The position numbers and the translations under genes were made by a program. This document shows positions 26,232-34,377 of a stretch of DNA of 64,000 nt, piece after piece. The stretch covers positions 1 through 64,000 of the forward strand of contig JAMPXJ010000024.1 of NCBI GenBank assembly GCA_023701205.1, in the 5' to 3' direction. The stretch comes from Oligoflexia bacterium (GTDB taxonomy: Bacteria; Bdellovibrionota; UBA1018). The number at the start of each line of letters is the position of its first letter. Within the stretch, counting starts at the first letter, position 1. A model generated the notes under the pieces. The model saw only the letters and a program-made list of their open reading frames with translations. It searched no databases and was not told the DNA's origin.

Positions 26232-26242
26232 AAGAGGGAGCG

Positions 26243-27214
26243 ATGGCCGGCACCTCCCTCAACTTCACGCTTCGGATCGAGCCCGGCGCACCGCCGGCGC
26301 GGCTCGACGGCGTTGTGCTCGCCCAGGCGCGCGCGCTCGCGCCCTCGCTCTCGCGGGCCTCGCTCAAGGAGCTTTTCCGCAAAGGCCGGGTACGCGTGGC
26401 GGGCCGGCCACTCGCGGCCTCCGACCAGCTTCCGGCGGGCCTTTATGCGATAACGATTTCTGAGGTGGATCCGCGCGAGCTCGAAAGCCGCGAGGCCAGG
26501 CCTTCGGTCCAAGGCTCCTTTCTTCGCGTGGCGCATGAAGACGAGCGCCTGTTGATTCTCGACAAAACGAGCGGAACGCCTTCCGTGCCACATGCGCCCG
26601 AAGAGACCGAAACCGCCGTGGGCGCCGCGCTCGCGCACGCGCCCGGGCTCAAAGGCGTGGGGCGGGGCGGGTTGGAGCCGGGCCTTTTGCACCGGCTCGA
26701 CACCGGCACGAGCGGCCTCCTCGCCTTCGCCAAAAGCCAGGCGGAGTTCGAGCGCCTGCGCGCGCTCTGGAGCGGAGGCGAGGTCCGCAAGACCTACCGT
26801 GCGGTGGCGCAGGCCGGCCCGAGTGCGCGCCCGCTCCGCGCACCGCTTGAGCTCAGGCTGGAGCTGGCGCACGATCCCGATTCCGCCAAACGGATGGTGG
26901 CGCTCGCCCCCGGGCGCAAGCTCCGCCATCGCGGCAAGCCGCTGCCGACGTTGACGAGAATCCAAAAAATCCGAGAGCTCTCCGAAACCCTGCTCGATCT
27001 CGAAATCGAGATCCAGACCGGAGTCATGCACCAGATCCGCTGCACCTTGGCCTCACTGGGCTGGCCCATCCTGGGTGATCCGATCTACCGGGGCGCGCCC
27101 GCGCCGCGACTTTGGCTTCATGCCTGGAAGCTCGAGCTTCCGTGCGAAAAAGAAGAAGGGGGAACCCGACTCCTCGTCGAATCCCCCCTTCCCAAAGACT
27201 GGCCTACGAGCTGA
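26243..27214 (+). CDS. RluA family pseudouridine synthase
   Basis: The product is 323 aa. An N-terminal S4-like RNA-binding part (about residues 15-70, LKELFRKGRVRVAGRPLAA) precedes the RluA catalytic domain. The catalytic Asp153 lies in HRLDTGTSGLLAFAK. A QTGVMHQIRCTLASLGWPILGD segment is the usual C-terminal motif. It converts uridine to pseudouridine in rRNA or tRNA in the cytoplasm; which position cannot be told from the sequence. GAGGGAG precedes the ATG. It is convergent with nrdJ, with only 3 bases between stops, and is probably read from the lipoprotein operon or a promoter within it. Confidence 0.93.
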   Translation: MAGTSLNFTLRIEPGAPPARLDGVVLAQARALAPSLSRASLKELFRKGRVRVAGRPLAASDQLPAGLYAITISEVDPRELESREARPSVQGSFLRVAHEDERLLILDKTSGTPSVPHAPEETETAVGAALAHAPGLKGVGRGGLEPGLLHRLDTGTSGLLAFAKSQAEFERLRALWSGGEVRKTYRAVAQAGPSARPLRAPLELRLELAHDPDSAKRMVALAPGRKLRHRGKPLPTLTRIQKIRELSETLLDLEIEIQTGVMHQIRCTLASLGWPILGDPIYRGAPAPRLWLHAWKLELPCEKEEGGTRLLVESPLPKDWPTS

Positions 27215-27217
27215 GAA

Positions 27218-30200
27218 TCAGCTGCAGCCCATCGAGTTGCCGCAGTTGAGGCACTTGTAGCAGGCTCCGTTGCGGACCGTGGTGTGCCCGCAGCTGTCGC
27301 ACGGAGGCGCATCGCCCATCATCTCGGCGAGATAGCCGTTGACGTTCTCCCCGGCGGGAGCGGCGCCCTTGATTCCGAGCTCCATCTGCGGCTGCATCCC
27401 CGCCATCGGCACGCCGGCGGCGATCATCTTGGCGGGCTCCTTCGGATAGGTATTCGCCACCGCGCCTTTCTCGGCGGTGAGATCCACGGCGGGTTTCACC
27501 TGCACGAAGTCGGTACGGCCCAGGTACTCCATCCCGAGCACCCGGAAGATGTAGTCCACGATCGAGGTCGCCATCTTGACGTTCGGATGGCCATCCACGA
27601 TGCCCGAGGGCTCGAACCGGGTGAAGGTGAACTTGTCGACGAACTCCTTGAGCGGCACCCCGTACTGCAGGCCCAGGCTCACGGAGATCGCGAAGCAGTT
27701 CATCATCGAGCGGTAGGCCGCCCCCTCCTTGTGCATATCAATGAAGACCTCGCCCAGCGTCCCGTCCTCGTACTCGCCCGTGCGCAGGTACACCTTGTGC
27801 CCGGCGACACCGGCCTCCTGAGTGAAGCCGCGGCGCTTGGCCGGCATCTTGCGGCGAACCGGCGCGAAGGTCAGCTGTGCGCCCGCTTGCGCCGCGGTGG
27901 CGGCAGCCGCGACCGGCTCGACGGCCTTCTCTTCTTTCTGCGCGTTGGCGAGCGAGCTCGCCCCGACTTTCTCGGCGGACTTCGTCGAGAGCGGCTGCGA
28001 GAGCTTGCAGCCGTCGCGATAGAGGGCGATCGCCTTGAGGCCGAGCTTCCAGCCCTGGGTGTAGATCTCCTCGATCTCCTCGACGGTCGTCTCGTTGGGC
28101 AGGTTCACGGTTTTCGAGATCGCGCCGGAGAGGAACGGCTGCGCCGCGGCCATCATCTTGATGTGGCCCATCGGGGCGATGAAACGCTTGCCCTTCACGC
28201 CGCACTTGTTGGCGCAATCGAAGACCGCCAGGTGCTCGTCCTTCAGATGGGGCGCGCCCTCGACCGTCATGGTGCCGCAGATCACCTCGTTGGCTTCGGC
28301 GATCTGCGCCTCGCTCAGGCCCGCCCAGCGCAGGAAGTTGAACGTGGGCTTATCGAGCTCCGCCGCCGGCACGCCGATCCGCTTGAGCGTCTCCTCGCCC
28401 AGCGCGAACTTGGTGAAAGCGCTCGAGAGCTCGAAGGTGCCCGGAAGGCCCTTTTCGATCTTCGCGATCTCATCCGTCGTTAGCCCCTTAGCCTTCAGCA
28501 AATCCGCGGTGACGTGCTTGCCGCCCGTGAGGCTCATCGTGCCCAGGAGGTACTTGATGATGTCGGCGATCTGCGCCTGGGTATAGCCCAGGTTCTTGAG
28601 CGCCGAGGGCACCGAGTTGTTGACGATCTTGAAGTAGCCGCCGCCGGCGAGCTTCTTGAACTTCACGAGCGCGAAATCCGGCTCCACCCCCGTCGTATCG
28701 CAGTCCATGAGCAGACCGATCGTGCCCGTGGGCGCGAGAACCGTCGTCTGCGCGTTGCGATAGCCGTATTTCTCGCCGAGCTTCACGGCGAGATCCCAGT
28801 CCTGGCGCGCGGCCTTGACGAGCTCCTTGGGAGCCTTGGTCTCGTCGATCCGGTAAGCGGCATCGCGATGCTTGCGCATGACCTTGAGCATCGAGCTCTC
28901 GTTCGGCGCATAGCCCGGGAAGGGCCCGAGCACTCCGGCCTCCTCCGCGCTCACGGCGTAGGCGTGACCGCACATGATGGCCGTGATGGCGCTCGCCCAC
29001 GCGCGACCCTCGTCGCTATCGTAGGGAATGCCCTTGAGCATCAGCATCGTGCCCAGGTTGGCATAGCCCAGGCCGAGCGGGCGGTAGTCGTGCGAGTTCT
29101 TGGCGATCTGCTCGGTCGGATAGCTCGACAGATCGACCAGGATCTCCTGCGAAACGATGAAGATCCGGCAGGCCTTGCGGAAGGCGTCGACATCGAAGCT
29201 TCCGTCCGCCTTCATGAACTTCACGAGGTTCAGCGAAGAGAGATTGCAGGCCGTGTCATTGAGGAACATGTACTCCGAGCAGGGATTGGACGCGTGGATC
29301 CGATCCGTGTTGGCGCAGGTGTGCCAGTCATTGATCGTCGAGTCGTACTGCACGCCCGGATCGGCGCAGGCCCAGGCCGCCTCGGCGACCATCCGCCACA
29401 GCGTCTTGGCTTCGTACGTATCGCAGACTTCGCCCGACGTGCGCAGGCGCGTCTGCCACTTGCCGTTCTGCTCGACCGCGCGCATGAACTCGTCGGTCAC
29501 GCGGATGGAGTTGTTGGAATTCTGGCCGCCGACCGTGCGGTAGGCATCGCCGTTGAAGTCCGAGCTGTAGCCGGCGTCGATGAGCGCCGCGACTTTCTTC
29601 TCCTCGCGGCTCTTCCAGGTGATGAAGTCCACGATCTCCGGATGATCCATATCCAGGCAGACCATCTTGGCCGCGCGACGGGTCGTACCGCCGGACTTTG
29701 TGGCGCCCGCGCCGCGATCGAGCACCTCGAGGAAGCTCATCAGGCCCGAGGAGGTCCCGCCGCCGGAGAGCTTTTCCTGGCGCCCACGTACGCGCGAGAA
29801 GTTCGTGCCCGTGCCGGAGCCGTACTTGAAGAGGCGCGCCTCGTTCTTGAGCAGCTGGAAGATCGACATCAGATCGTCATCGACCGACTGGATGAAGCAG
29901 GCCGAGCACTGAGGCTTGGAATAAGCATCCGGGGTCTCGACCACCCGCATGGCCACCGGATCCCAGCCGTAGTTGCCGCCGGAACCGTCGATCTTGTACT
30001 CGTGCCACAGACCGAGGTTGAACCACACCGGCGAGTTGAACGCACCCATCTGGTTGACGAGCAGGTAGGAAAGCTCGTCCTCGAACACGGCCGCGGTCTC
30101 GGCGTCGAAATAGCCCATCCGCTCGCCGGCAACGCGCAGGGTGCGCGCCAGGCGGGTGATCACCTGGCGGATGGAGGTCTCATGCCCGGTCTCGGGCACG

Positions 30201-30553
30201 CCGGCCTTGCGGAAGTACTTGGAAACCAGGATATCCACCGCGAGCTGGCTCCAGCCGGCGGGCACCTCGACGTTCTCCATCTTGAAGACGGCGCGGCCAT
30301 CGGTGTCCTTGATCTTGGAGCTCGACCGCACGTACTCGATCGAATCCAGCGGGGAGAGCCCCTTTTCCGCAAGCTCCCGGGTGAAATAGCGCGCGAACTC
30401 CACGCCGATCCTGCCCTGGGCGGACTTGGTCGCCAAGGTCCCGGCACCCAGCACCTTCTTGCCCTTGAGCGAGCCCTTGAGCACTTTCTTTCCCGTAACG
30501 ACTTCGTTCAACTCTTTCACCGTCTGCTCCCGCATTTCTGGCATCTTCTCCAT
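27218..30553 (-). CDS. nrdJ: Adenosylcobalamin-dependent (class II) ribonucleotide reductase
   Basis: The product is 1111 aa, typical of the long NrdJ form. It reduces ribonucleotides to deoxyribonucleotides with vitamin B12 and needs no oxygen. Visible features are a catalytic loop NPCSE at residues 423-427 with the radical Cys425; CSACFIQ near residue 210, which holds an active-site disulfide Cys; the SGTGTNFSRVRG and KSGGTTRRAAKMV segments; and a C-terminal zinc-ribbon/thiol tail with CDSCG and CLNCGNSMGCS. The start at 30553 has GGAGG 8 bases upstream. A long structured leader and an NrdR-like box lie to the right. A B12 enzyme as the only reductase seen here suggests growth where oxygen varies. 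Confidence 0.96.
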   Translation of the reverse strand: MEKMPEMREQTVKELNEVVTGKKVLKGSLKGKKVLGAGTLATKSAQGRIGVEFARYFTRELAEKGLSPLDSIEYVRSSSKIKDTDGRAVFKMENVEVPAGWSQLAVDILVSKYFRKAGVPETGHETSIRQVITRLARTLRVAGERMGYFDAETAAVFEDELSYLLVNQMGAFNSPVWFNLGLWHEYKIDGSGGNYGWDPVAMRVVETPDAYSKPQCSACFIQSVDDDLMSIFQLLKNEARLFKYGSGTGTNFSRVRGRQEKLSGGGTSSGLMSFLEVLDRGAGATKSGGTTRRAAKMVCLDMDHPEIVDFITWKSREEKKVAALIDAGYSSDFNGDAYRTVGGQNSNNSIRVTDEFMRAVEQNGKWQTRLRTSGEVCDTYEAKTLWRMVAEAAWACADPGVQYDSTINDWHTCANTDRIHASNPCSEYMFLNDTACNLSSLNLVKFMKADGSFDVDAFRKACRIFIVSQEILVDLSSYPTEQIAKNSHDYRPLGLGYANLGTMLMLKGIPYDSDEGRAWASAITAIMCGHAYAVSAEEAGVLGPFPGYAPNESSMLKVMRKHRDAAYRIDETKAPKELVKAARQDWDLAVKLGEKYGYRNAQTTVLAPTGTIGLLMDCDTTGVEPDFALVKFKKLAGGGYFKIVNNSVPSALKNLGYTQAQIADIIKYLLGTMSLTGGKHVTADLLKAKGLTTDEIAKIEKGLPGTFELSSAFTKFALGEETLKRIGVPAAELDKPTFNFLRWAGLSEAQIAEANEVICGTMTVEGAPHLKDEHLAVFDCANKCGVKGKRFIAPMGHIKMMAAAQPFLSGAISKTVNLPNETTVEEIEEIYTQGWKLGLKAIALYRDGCKLSQPLSTKSAEKVGASSLANAQKEEKAVEPVAAAATAAQAGAQLTFAPVRRKMPAKRRGFTQEAGVAGHKVYLRTGEYEDGTLGEVFIDMHKEGAAYRSMMNCFAISVSLGLQYGVPLKEFVDKFTFTRFEPSGIVDGHPNVKMATSIVDYIFRVLGMEYLGRTDFVQVKPAVDLTAEKGAVANTYPKEPAKMIAAGVPMAGMQPQMELGIKGAAPAGENVNGYLAEMMGDAPPCDSCGHTTVRNGACYKCLNCGNSMGCS

Positions 30554-30889
30554 TTTAAAAATCCTCCGTTGATCTTTCCGTTGGCCGTTGGCCTGGCCGC
30601 AGCCTGCAACCCCGCCTCTCGGAATCCCTCTTCGAGGGAAAACCCTGCCCTGACCCGGAAATACCCAGGCTCAGGCCCACCCCACAAATTTCCAATCGCT
30701 TGGCGAAGAATGAAGTTCTAATCCCAAGCGAGTTCCGACGCCACCCCCGGAGCCAAATTTTTGGCTCCCCCGTTCCGACGCTTCAAAAACACTTCGGAAG
30801 CATTGGGGTGGGCATCTCAAACTTGTCAGCGAATGACTGCTTGCTGATGATTTGAGCCTGCATGTTTTTTTGGGCTCTGTCAAAAACCA
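30554..30889 (-). promoter_or_regulatory. Long multi-hairpin 5' leader of nrdJ (candidate structured RNA)
   Basis: Within this 336-base leader a perfect 10-bp stem (GCCCACCCCA at 30675-30684 with TGGGGTGGGC at 30804-30813) encloses further hairpins. One is TCGCTTGG/CCAAGCGA at about 30696-30732. Another is a GGAGCCAA stem at about 30749-30768, flanked by two copies of GTTCCGACGC (seen on the + strand). Upstream in transcript order a further hairpin spans 30816-30856 (CTCAAA/TTTGAG and TCAGC/GCTGA). I see no B12-box, so it is not an obvious cobalamin riboswitch. A conserved nrdJ-associated RNA motif is known from comparative work and could be the same thing; this is untested. Confidence 0.6.
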
Positions 30890-30905
30890 CCACTACAGAT
30901 TGTGG
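30890..30905. promoter_or_regulatory. NrdR-box-like palindrome upstream of nrdJ
   Basis: On the minus strand the 16-mer CCACAATCTGTAGTGG matches the NrdR consensus ACACWATATWTWGTGT at about 12 positions and is an imperfect palindrome. NrdR represses ribonucleotide reductase genes. The site is 337 bases from the nrdJ start, which fits a promoter in front of the long leader. A partner box at the usual ~31-base spacing is not clear. Confidence 0.5.
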
Positions 30906-31033
30906 TACCCAGATTACACCACCCCCATGCCTAGTTGTTCGCAGGCGCGTTAGGTATCGGGCTCGTTTGGGATTTTTCTAAAAACGGCTCTCGGAAACCC
31001 GCATCACGCGAAAACTTACGCATTGCAGAAACC

Positions 31034-31062
31034 CAACTTCCGCTTGACCGAAGTTGTTTTTT
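31034..31062 (+). terminator. Orphan rho-independent terminator
   Basis: CAACTTC and GAAGTTG pair around a 9-base loop and are followed directly by TTTTTT, all on the + strand. No + strand gene ends nearby (the last is 3.8 kb to the left and convergent with nrdJ). It either ends an unannotated + strand RNA from the 30.6-31.0 kb region or is coincidental. The 30906-31309 stretch otherwise holds no gene I can support. Confidence 0.45.
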
Positions 31063-31309
31063 CCGGAAGCCGCGAGGGTGCGCGCTTTCGAGTGACAAGA
31101 GCCGCATTTTCCGCGCATTTCGCGAATTTTTCCGGCCTTCGCGGGGCGCGATTCTCCGAAACCAGCGCCGGAGGCCGACTTTCAAAGAGAGGCCTCCTCA
31201 AAAAAAGCCCGCATCACCTCAAAAAACGGTCCGAAAGCCCTGTTTCAAAGGATTCATCTAAGACGGCAAAGGAGAACAGGAGGAAGCCGGCGAAAGAAAG
31301 AAGGCAGGT

Positions 31310-31906
31310 TCAGTAAACCAGCCCCAGCACGAAGGTGAAGCCCTTGAGCTGAAACCCGCTCTGCCCGCCCAGGGAGCTCGTGACCGCTGAGTAACCGCTC
31401 TCAAGCCGGATCGCGTTGCCGTCAGCTCCGCCCAGGCGCATGTCCACGCCCGCGCGCACCTCATAGCCCAGCGATAGGCTCTGCGTGTTCGCCTCAACGC
31501 CGCTCGGCGCGGGCGAAAGCTTGATCATGTGCCAGGCCAGCACGCCCGCTCCGCCGAAAAACGCCTGAAAGCGGCCCGTCGTAAAAATGAAAACGTTCGC
31601 GCCGCCCAGGAACCCCCCGCCAAAAAGCGAGAACCCCGGCGCGTCCGCCCCCACCGATGCCGTGCCTGACGAATACTCGAACTCCGCATCGGCGAAGGTG
31701 CGGAGCCACCCGCGGCGCTTTTCGGCGCGGAAGTGCAGCACGTACCCCGGCGAGCCCGTGATGCTCTTGCCCGTGTCGCCATTGAAGAACTTGTAGCCAA
31801 AGCCCAGGACCGGAGCGTACTCGCCCCCTCCGCCCGCCGCATAGGCCTGAGGTCCGATCATTTCGGAAAGGAGAAATGCCAGGATGCCGATCAATCCAGT
31901 CCTCAT
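31310..31906 (-). CDS. Putative outer membrane beta-barrel protein
   Basis: The product is 198 aa from the ATG at 31906; another ATG at 31924 is possible and neither has a strong ribosome-binding site. A signal peptide (RTGLIGILAFLLSEMIGPQAYA) leads to a mature domain of alternating strands and glycine turns (GGGFLGGANVFIFTTGRFQAFF). It ends with an aromatic/hydrophobic final strand (FTFVLGLVY), typical of small outer-membrane barrels. Its size fits an eight-stranded barrel. No specific family is recognised. It stands alone upstream (in its own direction) of the nrdJ promoter region. Confidence 0.65.
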   Translation of the reverse strand: MRTGLIGILAFLLSEMIGPQAYAAGGGGEYAPVLGFGYKFFNGDTGKSITGSPGYVLHFRAEKRRGWLRTFADAEFEYSSGTASVGADAPGFSLFGGGFLGGANVFIFTTGRFQAFFGGAGVLAWHMIKLSPAPSGVEANTQSLSLGYEVRAGVDMRLGGADGNAIRLESGYSAVTSSLGGQSGFQLKGFTFVLGLVY

Positions 31907-32005
31907 CACTCGGCTTGTCGGCATTGGAGCGGGGAAACTGAATACTTTTGGAAACTGAAGCCTGATAAAAACAACAAAGCCCGATCCGGGGGCACCCCAG
32001 AACCG

Positions 32006-32617
32006 TTACTGCGGACTCTTCACATAAAGCTCGATATGGCTGAGAGGCGCCGCAGCGCAACTCTTAGCGGGTTCGCCAAGAGAAGCAAGGAGCTTGAAGC
32101 CACTCGCACAAACGAGCTGGTCTGCATTGCCCTGGACAAAGCGACAGGACTTTTCGAAATAGGCTTCATGATATTCTCCACCGCTGGAACGGTAAGCCCA
32201 AAACGCAAACTGCGGCTCCACACCATCCACCTGGTAGGGCCCCTGAAAGGTGTCCTTGTTGCCAAGCGAAGTCCCCGTCACCGAGAAGACCTTCAGGATG
32301 GGATTGGAGCCAGGAACATTCCTGGAGACATACCCGAAAGTCAGTCCGCTGATCGAGCTGTCCTCATTTTTCAGCCCTGACCAATCGGTGCCTTCGGTTG
32401 CCATTTTGCAGGCGGCGGAATTGTATATCGCCACGCTTTTCCAATGCCCCTCAAGCATGCTCTCACTGGTCTTTGAGCCACTCTCGTAAACCGACATGAG
32501 CTCCGAGTAAGAAAGCCCGGGATTGATAGGACGTGGAGGGCCGGCCAAAACGCCCAGATCAGCACTCGCCAAACTCAGAGAAACCGAGTTCATTGCCAAA
32601 AACGCCGAAATCAACAT
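32006..32617 (-). CDS. Secreted protein of unknown function
   Basis: The product is 203 aa from the ATG at 32617, which has GAAGGGGG upstream and opens a signal peptide (LISAFLAMNSVSLSLASA). The mature protein has four Cys (for example AACKMAT, KSCRFV, QLVCAS, KSCAA), suggesting disulfides, and mixed alpha/beta composition. No domain is recognised. It sits between the small barrel protein and the minor pilin gene on the same strand, with gaps of about 100-190 bases, so they may be separate units. Confidence 0.65.
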   Translation of the reverse strand: MLISAFLAMNSVSLSLASADLGVLAGPPRPINPGLSYSELMSVYESGSKTSESMLEGHWKSVAIYNSAACKMATEGTDWSGLKNEDSSISGLTFGYVSRNVPGSNPILKVFSVTGTSLGNKDTFQGPYQVDGVEPQFAFWAYRSSGGEYHEAYFEKSCRFVQGNADQLVCASGFKLLASLGEPAKSCAAAPLSHIELYVKSPQ

Positions 32618-32802
32618 CGTCTTACCCCCTTCGAGTAGATGAGGCGCGTATAGCAATCGGCATGGGGCGCAGCAACCGAAATCTCTGCGCAGAGATCCGC
32701 CTTGAAGAGCAGCGAGCTGAGCCTGTCAAACGCGTGCGCCGTGCAGCATCTCCGAAACGGATCAGCGCAGGCTGATCAACGAGTCACCGGCGAGTCCTGC
32801 CC

Positions 32803-33882
32803 CTAGGGCAAAGCCTCAGCGGAGCTGCTGGAACACTGGATAGCGGGGAAATAATCCGTGGCGTAGACATTCCTCAGCCTGAGCTTGCATCTCGGCCGGC
32901 CTTGCGAATCCAGGTCGGAGTAATCCAGTTCCGTCCTGATGATATGAGGCCTGGACCAGGTAGGGCCGTTCGAAATGAATTGGCTGGTCACGATCTTGCC
33001 GCCCATCTTCACCGCGCAACCGGTCACCTGAGTGCCTGAAGGGCAGTCGGGAGCGAAGACATTGTAAAAAGAACCGAATCCGTCGATGCCAGGACTGACC
33101 TCGGGCGAATGCGGGGCGGTTCCAGGCAGAAAGACCCCGGCGTCCATGGCGTTGTCCGTCGTCCATCTGACGCCCGCCGAAACATACCACTTCGAGTGAA
33201 TTTTCAACCTGCATGACGGCGCTCCGGGGGGCGGTGCGGGATCGTAGACTCCTCCCATGGTGCTCTCGCACAGGAGCTTGGCGAGAGTCCCACCGCTCCC
33301 GCATTGATCGATCTGCGCAGTCGTTCCTGAGACGATATGCGTAGCAAGCGTCAAAGGGACATCCCGAGTCAGGATCGGAGATCCGATCGCCGAGTTCTGC
33401 TCTCTTTTCGCTTCCAGGCGGACCATTGCCAGATAATGAGTCCCGGCGCTCAGCTCCTGAAACCCCCTGAGCTCAAGCTTCATAAGTACGAGGCCTGACG
33501 AAATCTTCATGCCGGGTTCCGCGATCACGCTTCCGCTCGGCAAAGTGATCCTGTTAATCGTGATGACCTGACCGGGGAGCGCCCCGGAACTGCTGTCAAA
33601 GCTGACGGAGCTCAGATTCGCCGCAGTGAGATTAGAAGAACAGACCGTCGGATTCTGAAGGACCAAGGTAACCTGATCCACCAGATGATTGAGCTCGCTC
33701 GAGCCCCGTACGGCGCTCTGCCCCTTGAGCGATTGCGTGGTGATCTGGGCGAAAAGGAGACCCAGAACGCCGAGCAGTCCCATACCGATCAGGACCTGAA
33801 CCAGAGAAAACCCTTCCAAATTCCCGAAGCGGAATCGAACCACGTCGCCCCCTATTTCTCGAATCCATTCTAGACAATTCAT
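32803..33882 (-). CDS. Type IV pilin-like protein (minor pilin/pseudopilin)
   Basis: The product is 359 aa. A prepilin-type signal is visible: a short basic-ended leader, then a Gly processing site and the segment FSLVQVLIGMGLLGVLGLLF (residues ~25-45), which forms the N-terminal pilin helix. The usual Glu at mature position 5 is replaced by Gln, a change typical of some minor pilins. Further on are a large Cys-containing soluble domain (CRLKIHSKWYVSAGVRW; about residue 230) and a C-terminal CSSSS. Minor pilins prime pilus assembly or act in DNA uptake, secretion or prey contact. No pilus genes are nearby, and the large soluble domain is unfamiliar. Confidence 0.72.
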   Translation of the reverse strand: MNCLEWIREIGGDVVRFRFGNLEGFSLVQVLIGMGLLGVLGLLFAQITTQSLKGQSAVRGSSELNHLVDQVTLVLQNPTVCSSNLTAANLSSVSFDSSSGALPGQVITINRITLPSGSVIAEPGMKISSGLVLMKLELRGFQELSAGTHYLAMVRLEAKREQNSAIGSPILTRDVPLTLATHIVSGTTAQIDQCGSGGTLAKLLCESTMGGVYDPAPPPGAPSCRLKIHSKWYVSAGVRWTTDNAMDAGVFLPGTAPHSPEVSPGIDGFGSFYNVFAPDCPSGTQVTGCAVKMGGKIVTSQFISNGPTWSRPHIIRTELDYSDLDSQGRPRCKLRLRNVYATDYFPAIQCSSSSAEALP

Positions 33883-34377
33883 TTGAGAAAGTCACACTCT
33901 TACTGCCCCGCGCAAGCCGGCGCCCACGTCTTGATCGGAATTCCGGGATCGGCACAAGTCCCTGCCGTTGACGCCTCCGGAAGAAGCATAGCGACCGGAG
34001 CCAGAGCTGGAAACGAAGATGAAGACGGATCCGATCATGGAGGTGACTCCAGAGGAGATCCACAGGCGGTGGTCATTACCAGGGCCACTGACATTACGGA
34101 AATCGCAGAAAGCGCACCCGGCTTGCCATCCCCCTCTCGAAAAGCAATTCCTACTCGATTTCCAGCGAATTCCTAAAAAGGAAGAAAAAGCGAGACCGCA
34201 TGAAACAACACCTGACAGCTCCTCGGAAAGGGGCAAACTCCCGCTTTCGCCGCATAAATTCCATACAGGTGACCAAGAGTTCGACACTTTTCAGCCGCAG
34301 CTCGAATCTATTCGAGCTGCGGCTGCATGGGATTTGCACGAATTAGATTCACCGGGTGATACCAATAGGGGGCGGCG
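33883..34377. other. Gene-poor gap with a strong hairpin
   Basis: I see no convincing gene. Frames on both strands are broken, though one minus-strand frame contains a short lipobox-like stretch (SVALVMTTAC at about 34080), perhaps a relic. A 15-bp perfect stem with a 4-base TCTA loop lies at 34292-34325 (arm CAGCCGCAGCTCGAA). It has no T-tract and lies 53 bases before the start of the lipoprotein gene at 34378. Confidence 0.5.

Noticed and set aside
27284-30721. Several 160- to 735-codon + strand frames antisense to nrdJ
   Set aside because: They mirror the GC-skewed third positions of nrdJ, have no ribosome-binding sites, and have no domains.
30554-30889. Cobalamin riboswitch upstream of nrdJ
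   Set aside because: I did not find the B12-box or the characteristic conserved core, so the leader is kept as an unknown structured element.
30600-31062. RNase P or 6S RNA gene
   Set aside because: The size and hairpins suggested it, but the conserved RNase P sequences (such as GAGGAAAGTCC) are absent on both strands, and no 6S-type central bubble with flanking long arms is clear.
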